64,000 nucleotides of DNA, from assembly GCA_963662175.1 (NCBI GenBank), contig OY759221.1, forward strand, positions 27,639,027-27,703,026, given 5' to 3'. The stretch comes from Aradus depressus (Eukaryota; Arthropoda; Insecta; Hemiptera; Aradidae). The notes under the pieces were generated by a model, which saw nothing but the letters and a program-made list of their open reading frames with translations, had not been told where the DNA came from and ran no database searches. This document shows positions 53,607 through 63,797 of the stretch, piece by piece (position 1 is the stretch's first letter; each line of letters begins with the position of its first letter). Position numbers and translations under genes: made by a program.

Positions 53607-53990
53607 TATGAAATTTTATGTCTGTACATTATATCGGCAGTAGTCGGGGTTTTTGTGTTAAACCTCCCCCCTTTGGCTGATATAAGCACACAGAGAGAAA
53701 CCTTTTTTTTTTTTTCATTTTTGAAATCAGGGGTTCGCAAAACATGAAAACACAACTCTGAATTTCCGACCAATTTCATAACTTCCTCTTCGTATACCCG
53801 GGGAAGTAAAAACTTCCTTAGATTGCCCTTTGAGCACGCAGTCCTTCGGATGGGATATTATGCGATGTCAGGTACTCGTTAAAGTTCCCCACACAAGGTA
53901 AACTCAAGGTAGACAACATTTAAAAGATTAACAGTCAGGCTCATTCAACTGAGCGACGAAAGAGCGCTCTGGTAGTCGATATGATCTATT
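53607..53990 (+). repeat. Second unit of the tandem duplication, empty site
   Basis: ATATGAAATTTTATGTCTGT, ACATTATATCGGCAGTAGTC with no insertion, then the same DR end and SINE piece (GAGCACGCAGTCCTTCGGAT) up to GGTAGTCGATATGATC. Direct repeat of the preceding unit with a few percent differences. Confidence 0.88.
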
Positions 53991-53999
53991 TGAACTCAG

Positions 54000-54685
54000 A
54001 TCAGAAAAAACAAACAAAATTCTACACACTTGAATTAAATTGTTTTTAAAGTGAATTAAAAAAAAAAAGAATTATTTATAACCAGTAATTTTTTTTTTTT
54101 TTTTTTTAATGAATACTCTATTAGACTTAATGGTTTACTAATGAGTTCAACTAAATGAAATCCTATAATTTCTCGAATATATTTTCTCTCAACACGATAT
54201 AGTTATGTTCTAAAGATTATCTTCTGCCTGTTGTGCTTATATTTATCTATTATCTACTCTCTCTATCCTCAATATAAATTTCATTTTGAAAAGGATTTAC
54301 GAGACTTACAAAATGCCACCTTACTTACCTCTTCTATTCTTCTCTATAAAAAAAAATAAATAAAAGTCATCTAATTTAGTTGAAAGTCTGAGGCCCCCCC
54401 CAAAAGACAGTTTGAAGTCTCCCCACACAGTTTCACATAAATCTTACCTTGACTGATGAAAGTGTAGGGAAACATTTTTTATACAGGCCCCTATAAAACC
54501 AACCTATACTGTCCCATTTGACTAAGTGACCCTATAAAAAGTCAGCCCAAAGTATCGTAAACGTAAACGCTTGGATAAGCTTTTTGTCAATTTTGTTTTT
54601 TTTCCTCCTGAGTTAACATTTGAATCAATACCCCCAGAAAAAATATTTATTTATTTACATAAGAAAAATGTTTAGATAAATATAT
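54000..54685. other. AT-rich unannotated stretch
   Basis: No coding or repeat similarity seen. Confidence 0.35.
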
Positions 54686-54689
54686 TTAT

Positions 54690-55020
54690 GAGGATGAAAT
54701 TCCATAAATTGTAAGCCAAATTGGTTAAAGAGAAGAACAGGATCAGAGGAGGGCTCAACATAAAAAACCCAGTAAATGTCGATGTAATTGAGGTATCGAT
54801 ATGCAATTTTATTTTTAAATTCAAAACCCCCATTAGAACGGCACCTATTAATTTTCAGCAAAATCGATCAAAGGAAAAGGGGAAGAACAGGAGACGGGGA
54901 CTCAATCGACACAAAATTTAGTATGATGATTCAGAAGTCCCTATGTAGTCTATTATTTTTTAGTCTAAAATGTCGATTGGTTTTGAAGGGAGAGTGGAAA
55001 CGTTTAAAAAGTAGAAGGGA
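54690..55020 (-). repeat. DR dispersed repeat, reverse
   Basis: AAATTGGTTAAAGAGAAGAA, GGATCAGAGGAGGGCTC, AGTAAATGTCGATGTAATTG, ACCTATTAATTTTCAGCAAA, TCGACACAAAATTTAGTATG, GTCGATTGGTTTTGAAGG. Confidence 0.8.
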
Positions 55021-55029
55021 AGTTATGTA

Positions 55030-55320
55030 ATCAGTCAAAATTTGTATGTTGATAGTGTTAAGCCTCCCCCTAATTCCCCTTTTTCCTCAGACGATTTGAC
55101 TGAAAATCAATAGGTAAGTGTTTTGGATACACATATAAAATTTCGTGTGGATAATACATTCAATCTATCAGGAGTTATCGTGTTCACAGACACACATACA
55201 CAAAAAGACACCTTTTTTTTTTTTTTTTTTTTTCTTTTTTTTGGAATCAGAGGTCGGGAAAACCTGAAATTCCCGCGAAAACTCAACATCGAATTTTAGA
55301 CCGATTACAAAGCTTCTCTC
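55030..55320 (+). repeat. DR dispersed repeat, forward
   Basis: Starts with the end-like AAGTTATGTAATCAGTC, then GTTAAGCCTCCCCCTAATTC, GATTTGACTGAAAATCAATA, ATACACATATAAAATTTCGT, CTATCAGGAGTTATCGTGTT, long T-run, AACCTGAAATTCCCGCG, AACATCGAATTTTAGACCG. Lies tail to tail with the reverse copy before it. Confidence 0.8.
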
Positions 55321-55849
55321 AAGAACTAAAAGTACCCGTTCCAATTAGTAGCTATTACTTTCTGGAGCAAGGAACTTATTGTTCCAGTAACAAACAAATA
55401 TCATTTACAAAATACCAGTTATTCAAATAACATCCGCTCTTCTCATTGTCTTGAAATGATGGCAGATTGAAATTAAATATCGATCTTTTAGAAATCTTTT
55501 CTCACACTCTCACAAATGATTACAAAAAATAAATGCTTCCTGTTTACTGAAAGATCTGAAGTAAGCTCTTCTGAAAGTGGTCTCAAAGCTTTTATAAACA
55601 GAACAAGTTGACCTCATTCTTCAATTCGGGTGAGGATGAATAACAATTTTTAGAAGAACTTTTCATTTTTTGCCGCCATTTCAAATTAATGAGAGATCCA
55701 GGGATGGCCTGTATTCTAAGGAGCATGTATTTTAGAACAGATATTTGAGTGTCAATGGAACAATAAGTTCCAAACTGTTGAAAGTAATAGATCCTTTTTG
55801 GAATATAGGAACAGAAACTGGTGCCGAGTTTAGCTTCAAACATTCCTCC

Positions 55850-56067
55850 ATGTACACTCCAGCTCGAACTCTCCTGCCACCGTGATTACGTACCTCCTAG
55901 GTTCATCTCTCTTCCAAATGCTGAAACCCGAAGAACCCGTTCAAGTCCTCCACCAAAGACACTCTCAAAGACATTCCATCCTTGGGACCTCGTAATCCCC
56001 TCCCATCGCTCCTCCTCCTTCCACAACTCGATCCTTGCTCAAGCTTCCTCTCCCTGGAACCCCCTTT
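55850..56067 (+). pseudogene. CR1/L2-like LINE C-terminal fragment
   Basis: The plus frame reads SHRSSSFHNSILAQASSPWN, the closing motif of many CR1/L2-type reverse transcriptases (RSSSFHNSF..A...WNSLP). It stops at the T-run of the next element. A second copy is at 57130-57450. Confidence 0.65.
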
Positions 56068-56703
56068 TTTTTTTTTTTGTGTGCTCCTGACCTCCTGAGG
56101 GGGTCACATCACCCTGATTTGATCGACGGGGAAAAAGGTAACCTTCCATTTTTCTCCCATTAATTTAGAAAAACAATTGTGGTGCGGTGGGCGCCTCTTT
56201 GCGCCGTGAGCTCGAGATTCTTCGGGGGGTTCTGTTCTGCCTACCTCTAAGAGCTGGGGGCTGCCGCCGCAGCGCCTGTCGGAGGTCGCCGGGGCCCCCG
56301 GCACCGGGTTAGAAGGCTTTCTTAATTTTCCGCCAGGAGGAGACGAACCGATCAAAAGCCAGGTAGCCAGCCTCCGTCATCAGTCCCGGCAGGTTCAGTC
56401 CCAGGTACGATCCTGTCCGGCGAATCAGCGCCACCCTGGGCATTTGAGAACTACGTGTTCCGCAGTCTCGACGCCGCAACAGCAGGCAGGGCTGTTCTTC
56501 CTCTTAAAGAAGAAGTGCTTGGCGCTGAAGTTGCCGTGACTTGATAGCAACTGGTGTGACATCCAGTGGCTTGGTTGTATCCATGACGAGTCAAGGCGCG
56601 TCCGGACGCTCGGGAAATAGGCGAAGGTGGTTCGGCCATCTGCCGATTGCGCCCAACGCTGTTGCCATCTCTCCACTATCCATTCCTGGACAATGCCCCT
56701 CAT
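56068..56703 (-). pseudogene. LINE ORF2 C-terminus with zinc knuckle
   Basis: Poly-A side is the T-run at 56066-56083. The minus frame at 56425-56703 encodes EWIVERWQQRWAQSADGRTT, FAYFPSVRTRLDSSWIQPSH, SSHGNFSAKHFFFKR, then CCCGVETAEHVVLKCP, a C-x-C..H-x4-C knuckle. The RWQ.W and TGHGNF-like block are standard for the end of LINE polyproteins. The downstream 280 bp is GC-rich C-terminal or 3' untranslated sequence (CTGCCGCCGCAGCGCCTGTC). Same family as 23430-23700. Confidence 0.8.
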
Positions 56704-57129
56704 ATTTATTTCTTATATTTTACTTTATTTTGACATCTTCGATGAACTGTTGAGTTGGTATGGGAGTTATGAAACAGTGAGGTTAATATTAGATGTGTAA
56801 GCGCCGAAGACCTGACGATAATCTCGAGTATGTAGAAGTTTAAAGTGTCATCAGTTCATATAATGAAGGTATACACTTTTTGAAGGTGATTGACCTTGTT
56901 TGTTTCATGTTGTGCCATCATCCAGGTGAAAATAGGGTGTCGCGTTGAAGTTAGGCAGTGCGCTCTGGTCTCGCCTGTCCTTGCATCTCCTCCTCCAGGG
57001 CTTGACGCGAGGCCACGTCCGTGCCTGCTTCCAGTGGTAAGCCGGGTCTGCAGAAGTACGAGGCGACGGCTCCACCCAAGACTAGGTCTTTGGGTGGAGC
57101 CCCCGCCGTCCATTACTCTCCTTCCTCGT

Positions 57130-57450
57130 CTTCCTTCAAGTCCTTCATCCACCAAAGACACACCAGATGATCCTTCAGACCTCTTCATCCACTCTCATCG
57201 CTCCTCCTCCTTCCACAACTCTTTCCTTTCCCAAGATTCCTTTCACTGCAACTCCCTGACTCCTTCATCCGTTACTCTTCTCCCGTGGCTTCCTTCAAAA
57301 CCTCTCTATTCCAATTCCTCTTCCATACACATTTCTTTCCCTCCGATTTGCCTTTCATTCCCCTTCCTTTGTATTTTCCCGCTCTTCAACAACAATTTTT
57401 ATTATCTTTGCATTTATTTCATTTTAAGATTACATCTGTTTCTCCTAAAT
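57130..57450 (+). pseudogene. CR1/L2-like LINE C-terminus
   Basis: The plus frame reads HSHRSSSFHNSFLSQDSFHC, then SVTLLPWLPSKPLYSNSSSI. Another frame gives MASFKTSLFQFLFHTHFF, the expected L..FK..L..HL ending. The catalytic domain is not present. Confidence 0.65.
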
Positions 57451-57459
57451 TAATATTAT

Positions 57460-59050
57460 CTCAAACCGTCTAGGGATCCTTCCCTTTCTTTTATTTTTAA
57501 TTTATCTCCTTTTTGTCTTTGTATTTTTATAGATATATTTATTTTCGTTTATTTTATGTAATGTTTTCGGTGTGTAAGGAGATTCTTAATTCATAATTTA
57601 TAGGACATATTTATTGAGTCGACTTCTATATTTAAGTTTTACTACCCGTTTAAAATATAGAAGTTGATTCAATAAATATTTTTTATAAAAGGTCATTGAT
57701 GATGTCCGCCTCGATATAATAACTATTTTTTTGTATTATATCTATTACAATAGAAATTAAAATATTGTGATAATTATATTTGAATTACCACATTTCCTGT
57801 AGAAATTTGATCTCTTTTCTTTATTTCAATTTTGATTTCTACAGTAGTTTTTCGAAAAAGGCCCTAAAAAAAAATATTATCAATAATTTAGGACGTGCAA
57901 TTTTGAAGAAAGTACACGTATACAACAAAAAAATTTCATTTAACAAACTTTACACTTGGATTTACAAAGAGATACCAATTTTTTAATAATTTTAAATAAT
58001 ATTAATTCTAATCCAAAGGTTTTTCAAATGATGCTACTGGGCCAACAGGGAAGATGAATAGAATAGAATTTTAAAAGGACAAATAATTGGGTTATTTTCT
58101 TTATTTACACATTATAATTAAAAATCTGAACATTGAACAAAACAAAAATAAAAAAAGAAACAAAAGAACAAAATCATTAAAATTAAATACTTAAAACTAT
58201 TTTATTTTTTTATTTTTGTTTGGGCTTATAAAAATATAAATGATTAATAATTAATCACAATTATTGTAGCTCCTTGACGCCTCTACCACACAATGCAGAC
58301 CCCGACCACTCTTCACACTTCAATTCCACCTTTAGTCATATTTTAAATTATTGTTCAACTTCACTAATTAAAAACAACTCAATTTACAGTGCCTTGTTCC
58401 AGAGCTAGCTCACCACTCTCCTCTCTCTCTATTTGTTTCACAGCTGTTTTCTTTTTATTATGTCCCTTGTTTTTTTCAAGACCTTGATATATATATAATA
58501 TATATATGTATATTATATTATAATAAAAAAAATTACTTTTTATTCATAAAAAAAATGTTCCGTAGTTTACATCGCAATATATTGGTGGACCTCTGCCAAA
58601 AAAATAAAAATGATACCAGAAATGTTTGCGCATGCATGGTATGTACCATGATTCCTTCTTTCAAAGTCCTAGGAGAAGTAAAACCCGAGATAATGAAATG
58701 TTTCTGAACTTTTTGTTCCGGTCAAGGCAGATCAGGTGAGCGTGTCTAGCACTGCGCTTAGTAAACCAAATACACAGAGAGAGAGAGGGAGTGAGATGGT
58801 TTGTACAGATAGCCTCATTTCTCTATGTTTTCTCGCACGCCACCTGTCATGTCAGTCTTCAACCTCATCTTAGCTTAGTCAACATCCACTGTATCAAATA
58901 GATTAATTTCTATGCCATCTACCTAAACTAAACTCATCAATCCATGGGCGAACCTTGCGGGAGGGAGGAGCTGCTTTCAGCAATTTGGACATTACTCATG
59001 TTTTAATACATCAAGCTAAAACTAGGCACAAATGTATTATTTAGATTACA
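57460..59050. other. AT-rich unannotated stretch
   Basis: Simple AT sequence with a (TA)-rich patch at 58486-58530 and an AG run at 58775-58790. 57655-57680 mirrors 57605-57635 (GTTGATTCAATAAATATTT and complement), a small inverted repeat. No genes recognised. Confidence 0.35.
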
Positions 59051-59056
59051 CATATA

Positions 59057-59921
59057 CAGTAAAAATCGTTTATAAGAACATTCAAGGGACCGTCTGAACT
59101 TGGTTCTTAAACCCGATAGTTGCTATATCCGGTAATCAATTTTTTTATGTTTAATTATCGATCCATTTTTTGAAAGTTGAAGCCCTTTCCTCTGGAAATA
59201 CATTTAAGGGGTTGAAATTAGCAAATTAGCAACCGCATTTAGTAACAAAAGTTTTGCAAAATCATTTGCTTTTGCTTGCAAAATTGGCCCATTTATCTGA
59301 ATGTTTGCACTCCTTTGAACCCTGCACCACTGCAACAGAGCTTTTTCGACATCACCATGAGAACTTGTACGAATTTTTTTCCTGCTGGTACGATCGTTTT
59401 CGAATTCTTCTAATTTTTGACGGTTCTTAAAAATGTTTGAAATGGTTGCATGACTCACCTTTAGTTCATTCGACAAAGCTCCATTTTTTTCTCCATTTTC
59501 CAAACGAGAAATTATATAGAGTTTTTCCTCCACCGTATAGGTTTTTCGTTTTTTTTTCACTCATTGCACCGTCGTGTTTGAACAACTGCAGAGAACTGAG
59601 AGAGAATGTGTAGTCAGAAAATAATGTAAACAACGACGGAAACATTCCATGAAAATAATTGATTACTATTTTCGTAGAATATTTTATGTCTGAACTCCTC
59701 TTTCGAGGGATTTGTTTTCTCATGAAGTTCTTATAAAAGGTTTGTTTCCTCAGAAATCCACTAACTTTAGGTCACTAAAAGCAATATGTTCTTACTAACA
59801 ATGTTCTTATAACCAGATATTTTTTACATTAAGTTGTATTAAAGCTGGCCGGGAACTAAAAATTTCGTTCTTATAATCGATATGTTTTTACAACCGGTGT
59901 TCTTTTAAACAATTTTTACTG
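59057..59921 (-). mobile_element. Pogo/Tigger-type transposon, 865 bp, defective
   Basis: Inverted ends CAGTAAAAATCGTTTATAAG and the complement of a right end reading AACAATTTTTACTG, flanked by TA (59055-59056 and 59922-59923). The subterminal parts repeat GTTCTTATAA-type motifs. It contains the N-terminus of a pogo transposase on the minus strand. Most of the DDE catalytic domain is deleted. Confidence 0.9.
59204..59560 (-). pseudogene. Pogo/Tigger transposase N-terminus (CENP-B-like)
   Basis: A 118-residue frame. Residues 5-50 form a CENP-B/psq-type helix-turn-helix (RKTYTVEEKLYIISRLENGE, then ELKVSHATISNIFKNRQKL). Residues 66-102 start the second DNA-binding domain (KIRTSSHGDVEKALLQWCRV, QRSANIQINGPILQAKANDF). 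After AKLL the frame departs and stops. The likely original start ATGAGTGAAAAA lies a few bases upstream (59573) in another frame because of a length change in the A-run, so the first residues are also frameshifted. No DDE residues remain. Confidence 0.88.
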
Positions 59922-59934
59922 TACATATTTTTTT

Positions 59935-60530
59935 AATTTACAAACAGATATTTATAACTGTATAAAAATAAATACAAGCAAATGTGCTAATAAAGAGATA
60001 ATGGTAATGTCAAGAGAGATTTCACCCAATGGTGACACTCCCTAGTCACTGATTTCCTCTTATTTGTAACTAATCACTGTCACTGCTGCTGCTAAGGAGG
60101 TCTCTAGGCCATTGACGCTTATGTCGTCGTTGGGCAGAATGGAGGGACTAGAGGATTATTGTGGGAACAAAGAAGGAAAAATAATTTTTTATACTTGGAT
60201 TTAGCGACTTCAGTGACAAAAGGTACGTTAAGAGTTTTGTTGGAGACGTAATAAGGAGCATTGGCTATTTTACGAAGGATTTTGGATTGAAAGGATTGGA
60301 TGCGCTGGAGTTTGGAAGAAGTCCGTAAGTACACAGATTTGAGTACTGCGTTGTATTTAAGTAGTTTTGTTTTCAAAGTTAATTTGGATCTTTTGTCTAG
60401 TAGTCTTAGTAAAAGTTTATAACTGCTCATTTCTTGTCTTTTCAGTCTCGTGTGGATTCTAAGTTAGTCGTTTGTCGAGTATGAGGCCTAGTCCTATTGT
60501 TAAGGTATACTGGCGGGCAGGAGGTCACAT
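59935..60530 (-). pseudogene. Jockey-like LINE ORF2 C-terminus and 3' UTR
   Basis: Minus frames give GLGLILDKRLT, then (after a frameshift) RIHTRLKRQEMSSYKLLLRL, DKRSKLTLKTKLLKYNAVLK, then SKLQRIQSFQSKILRKIANA and PYYVSNKTLNVPFVTEVAKS. This is the YLG..LD..L.W..H...K to NAP.YV.N order of jockey reverse transcriptases. The segment with LELWGS seen in 33790-34216 is deleted between SVYLRT and SKLQ. The 3' end abuts the pogo element. Confidence 0.88.
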
Positions 60531-60612
60531 ATAAAGGCAAAAGCCGTGAAAATGTTCCTGAAAAATGTGAAAAATCAATTTTCTTATAATTTGAAAAATA
60601 TTTATATATATC

Positions 60613-60955
60613 GAGGGCGCCGGTAGCTCAGAGGTAGCGTACATTTTACTGAGCTCAAGATCGCGGTTCGAAACCCGACTGAGGCCCTTAGTTTATTTTA
60701 TCTGGGAGGTAAAACAAAATTAACGCACGCCGTCCTTTGGATGGGACGTTAAGCGATGGTCCCGAGCCTGTAGGATGTCAGGTACTCGTTAAAGACCCCT
60801 ACCCCAGGTGAAGAAAAATTTAGGGTAGGCAAAATTTAGGACTCCCATAGTAGAGTCGGGCTCATGTCCACTAAAGTGAAGAAAGAGCCCTCTGGTAGTA
60901 GGCGATATGAATATGAAAGCCCGGACATGTGTTACAATAACTAATTTAAAAAACT
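60613..60955 (+). repeat. SINE-G, near full length
   Basis: GAGGGCGCCGGTAGCTCAGA, GCGGTTCGAAACCCGAC, hairpin 1, TCCTTTGGATGGGACGTTAA, hairpin 2 and GCCCGGACATGTGTTACAAT then AACTAATTTA. The tail is CTAA-like rather than CCTAA. Confidence 0.9.
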
Positions 60956-61064
60956 AAAAAACTTTTTATTTAATAATCTTTGCAAAAAAGGTGTATAGCT
61001 TGACTCTCTGGAACTGCTGGAAATTCATTTCAAATTCTCCTCTGTTAATCCTCCCTCTATCCCC

Positions 61065-61275
61065 CCTTATCCGGGAAGTGAAAAAACCTTGAGCTCGCCC
61101 TCCTTTGGATGAAACGTTAAGCGATGGTGCCGAGACTGTACGCTGTCACGTAATCGTTAAGTACCTCTAACCTAGGTGAATAAAAATTTAGAATAGGCAA
61201 AAAATATATGTCCACCAGAGCGACAAAAGAGCGCACTGGTAGTAGGTGATACGACCTCGAAGTTAAAAGCCCTGG
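61065..61275 (+). repeat. SINE-G, head-truncated
   Basis: TATCCGGGAAGTGAAAAAACCTT-like hairpin 1 half, TCCTTTGGATGAAACGTTAA, AATAAAAATTTAGAATAGGC and GCCCTGGCATGACTCAC. Joined to the composite repeat that follows. Confidence 0.85.
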
Positions 61276-61440
61276 CATGACTCACTATTGGTTTTTGCTG
61301 GGGAAGTTTGAGTGTCCGTTAGCTCCTAAACTCGAGTCCACCTATTCTCTCTCCAAAGCCTCTTATACGCCCCTAAACTTAAGTACTTGCACAAACAGCC
61401 CCCTTCTCTGCCAATGTTTAAGTGGTATGGGTAGAAAGTA
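61265..61440 (+). repeat. Composite repeat, second copy
   Basis: CTATTGGTTTTTGCTGGGGA, GAGTCCACCTATTCTCTCTC, CAAAGCCTCTTATACGCCCC, TAAGTACTTGCACAAACAGC, AATGTTTAAGTGGTATGGG match 10105-10265 closely, again directly after a SINE tail. Confidence 0.85.
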
Positions 61441-61612
61441 GAAAGTGTCAGACACTCGTAAAAACCCCAACCCTAGGTGAATAAACCAGAAATTTAGGAA
61501 TCCCACAGTAGATTCGGGCTCATGTCCACAAGAGTGCCGAAAGAGCGCTCTGGTAGTTGGCGATATGACCTCTTAGTTAATCTCCAGGCATGAGTCATAA
61601 TAACTAACTAAT
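61440..61612 (+). repeat. SINE-G, 3' half
   Basis: GTGTCAGACACTCGTAAAAA, CCCTAGGTGAATAAACC, GTAGATTCGGGCTCATGTCC, GAGCGCTCTGGTAGTTGGCG, tail CATGAGTCATAATAACTAAC. Confidence 0.88.
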
Positions 61613-61652
61613 TAACAGGATATTTATTGGACCGTGTCCTGTGAGAAGTCCT

Positions 61653-62516
61653 TAATAATAATAATAATAGTCTTTATTTATTTTTGTTTTTACAAATGTA
61701 CAATAATAATAACAATATTGACCGACAATACTCATGGTCAAATTGATCGTCTAAGGGGTTATCTCTTCTATTTCTACTCACACATATATAAAAGTGACAA
61801 AACAAAAAAAAAAAAAATTCAAATACAAATACAAATGCAGTAATTTACAAAATTAACCTAAATGATCCTTTAAAAAAACTAACAAAAAATAAAAATAAAA
61901 AACATCTTGCTGTTTATATATCACTAATAATTAAACTCTGAAACGAGCTCAAATCTATATTTCCAGGCGGCTTTGCAATAGTTAATTAAACTTTTGTAAT
62001 TTCGTCCATTTACATGTTCAATAAACTGAGCATAGTTTAACTCTGCTTTACTAAAATAGATAAGACGAAATTCTTTTAAGATGGGGCATACGGCAATAAA
62101 GTGAAACACCTCTTCATCTTGCTTGTCATTACACATGGAGCAAAGTTTGATTTCCTTAGTGTAAGAATACTTATTTAAATAAAGAAGTTCACCTCGTACC
62201 TTCAGCACCCAGCTTATCGAATTCGCATCCATCTCCTATGATCTGTAACTAACTGTTTATATAAAGTATGCTTGGTACTATTTATTGATTTTAATTTATA
62301 TTCATTAATAAAGTTATCCCTTACTTTATTTACAATATCATTCCCTTTTATTCTGTCATCCAAAAAGTCAGTAATATTAACATTACAGTTATTACAAATA
62401 GATTGCACTTCGTTATACCAAAATACCTTTTTATCGATGACATTCCTATCGATGAGAAGTCCTTTTAGTTGCAGAAACTCGCTCCAGTTGAGGTCCAGGA
62501 TCCCAGCCCCCAACAC
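61653..62516 (-). pseudogene. LINE ORF2 C-terminal region with zinc knuckle
   Basis: Two overlapping minus frames are one protein with a frameshift near 62225. The upstream part has GAGILDLNWSEFLQLKGLLI, KKVFWYNEVQSICNN, HTLYKQLVTDHRRW; the downstream part SISWVLKVRGELLYLN, then CSMCNDKQDEEVFHFIAVCP (C-x2-C..H-x4-C knuckle), RLIYFSKAEL and a stop at 61924. The 3' UTR ends in an AATAATAATAATAA tract at 61653-61668. The reverse transcriptase is not in this fragment. The knuckle resembles that of 8010-8110. Confidence 0.8.
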
Positions 62517-62828
62517 CTTAGAATCCTCACCCAGGAACGTCCTCGACTGTCTGGATATGGTTATTTCTCTCCATGAACATTATGGTTATCATACGTAATC
62601 AGCTTCAGGTAAACTGATATAAAGCACTTACCCCCGGAGGAACCTGCTAATTAGTTTATAAGATGGGAGGCGAACTCACCCCACCCATGTCCAACGTTGT
62701 TATCATTTACCCACGACTACCTCCCCTTGCACCCTTAAATAATGCTTGGTACACCTTTTTATGCCTTATCTTTGCTGGTATATGTACGAATACATGTTTG
62801 CTGCAAAGCTAATAAATAAAACATAAGA

Positions 62829-63160
62829 GGGCGTCAGTAGCTCAGAGATAGCGTGCTTGCTTACTGAGCTCAAGATCGCGGGTTCGAAACCCGGCCAAGG
62901 CTCTTAGGTTTTTTTTTCTGAGAGGTGAAAAAACCTTGAGCACGCCGTCCTTCTAATGGTGCGTTAACCGATGGTCCCGACCCTGTATGATGTCAGGGTA
63001 CTCGTTAAAGACCCCTACCCTAGGTGAATAAAAATTTAGGGTAGGCAAAATTTAGGACTCCCATAGTAGAGTCGGGCTCAGGTCCACTAAAGTGACAAAA
63101 GACTGCTCTGGTAGTAGGCGATATGAACTTGAAAGCCCGGACATGAGTCACAATAACTAA
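62829..63160 (+). repeat. SINE-G, divergent hairpin-1 subfamily
   Basis: AGGGCGTCAGTAGCTCAGAG head, GGGTTCGAAACCCGGCC box B, hairpin 1 GGTTTTTTTTTCTGAGAGGT with partner GAAAAAACC, central block with TCCTTCTAATGGTGCGTTAA, hairpin 2 and tail GTCACAATAACTAACTAA. Target duplication not resolved. Confidence 0.9.
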
Positions 63161-63164
63161 CTAA

Positions 63165-63655
63165 AAAAATAATACATACAAAACTTAAAGAACTTGTATA
63201 ACTTTAATATTGTCTAAAAATCTGTAATATAATCTTTGTAAAAAAGGTATACGGCTTGACTCTCTGGAACAGTTGGAAATTAATAGAGCTAGAAAAAATG
63301 GAAACTGTTTGAACGACCAAACTCATTTCCTCATCTCTGTTAACCCGTCCTCTATACGCCTTCCGGGATATTCCTAGTATTGGCTCTGGGCCCATGAAGG
63401 GCTTTACTTAAACCTCCCTTGGACAGTCGGTCTGCTCCCTCGTTTCCCTGAATCCCCGAAACACCGGGGACCAAGAGACTGTGTAAAGGCATGATCAAAA
63501 CTATAGTACAGAAAGACCACAACTATACAAATGACTTCTATAGCTAAAAGTTCGATGTTTCCATCCAACTAGCAAGAAACATTGTCTGACTTTGATAAAT
63601 CATACCCAAGCATATAAAATAGTTTAATCTTAAGAGGTCATGTCAGTGGCTTTTA
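63165..63655. other. Unannotated stretch
   Basis: 63230-63265 (AAGGTATACGGCTTGACTCT, CTGGAACAGTTGGAAATT) matches 60990-61025 just after another SINE-G copy, so a larger unit containing SINE plus flank is duplicated at 60613-61060 and 62829-63300. Short GC-richer patch at 63340-63480, no recognised product. Confidence 0.4.
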
Positions 63656-63756
63656 CTTGAAAAAAAATGTCGGTGAAATCCCTTGTCGATACATTCATTA
63701 CATCATAAATAAAACAAACCTATTTTTGAAATATTGTCTATTCCACTAAAGATATT

Positions 63757-63797
63757 TACGAAACTACCGGTTTCGGCCTTACACCATCGTCAGGTCT
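63757..63797 (-). ncRNA. Solitary hammerhead-like core
   Basis: On the minus strand: stem I AGAC (complement of 63794-63797), CTGACGA (63787-63793), T, stem GGT/GCC around loop GTAAG, GAA (63772-63774), palindrome ACCGGT (63766-63771), A (63765), stem I GTTT (63761-63764). Stem I has four pairs including one wobble. Followed by AATATC..TAGTGGAATAGACAATA, as in FB2. The inverted partner, if any, lies beyond the window or is lost. Confidence 0.5.

Noticed and set aside
56890..57453. 187-codon plus-strand frame as a host gene
   Set aside because: The C-terminal half is a LINE ending motif; the N-terminal half has no support.
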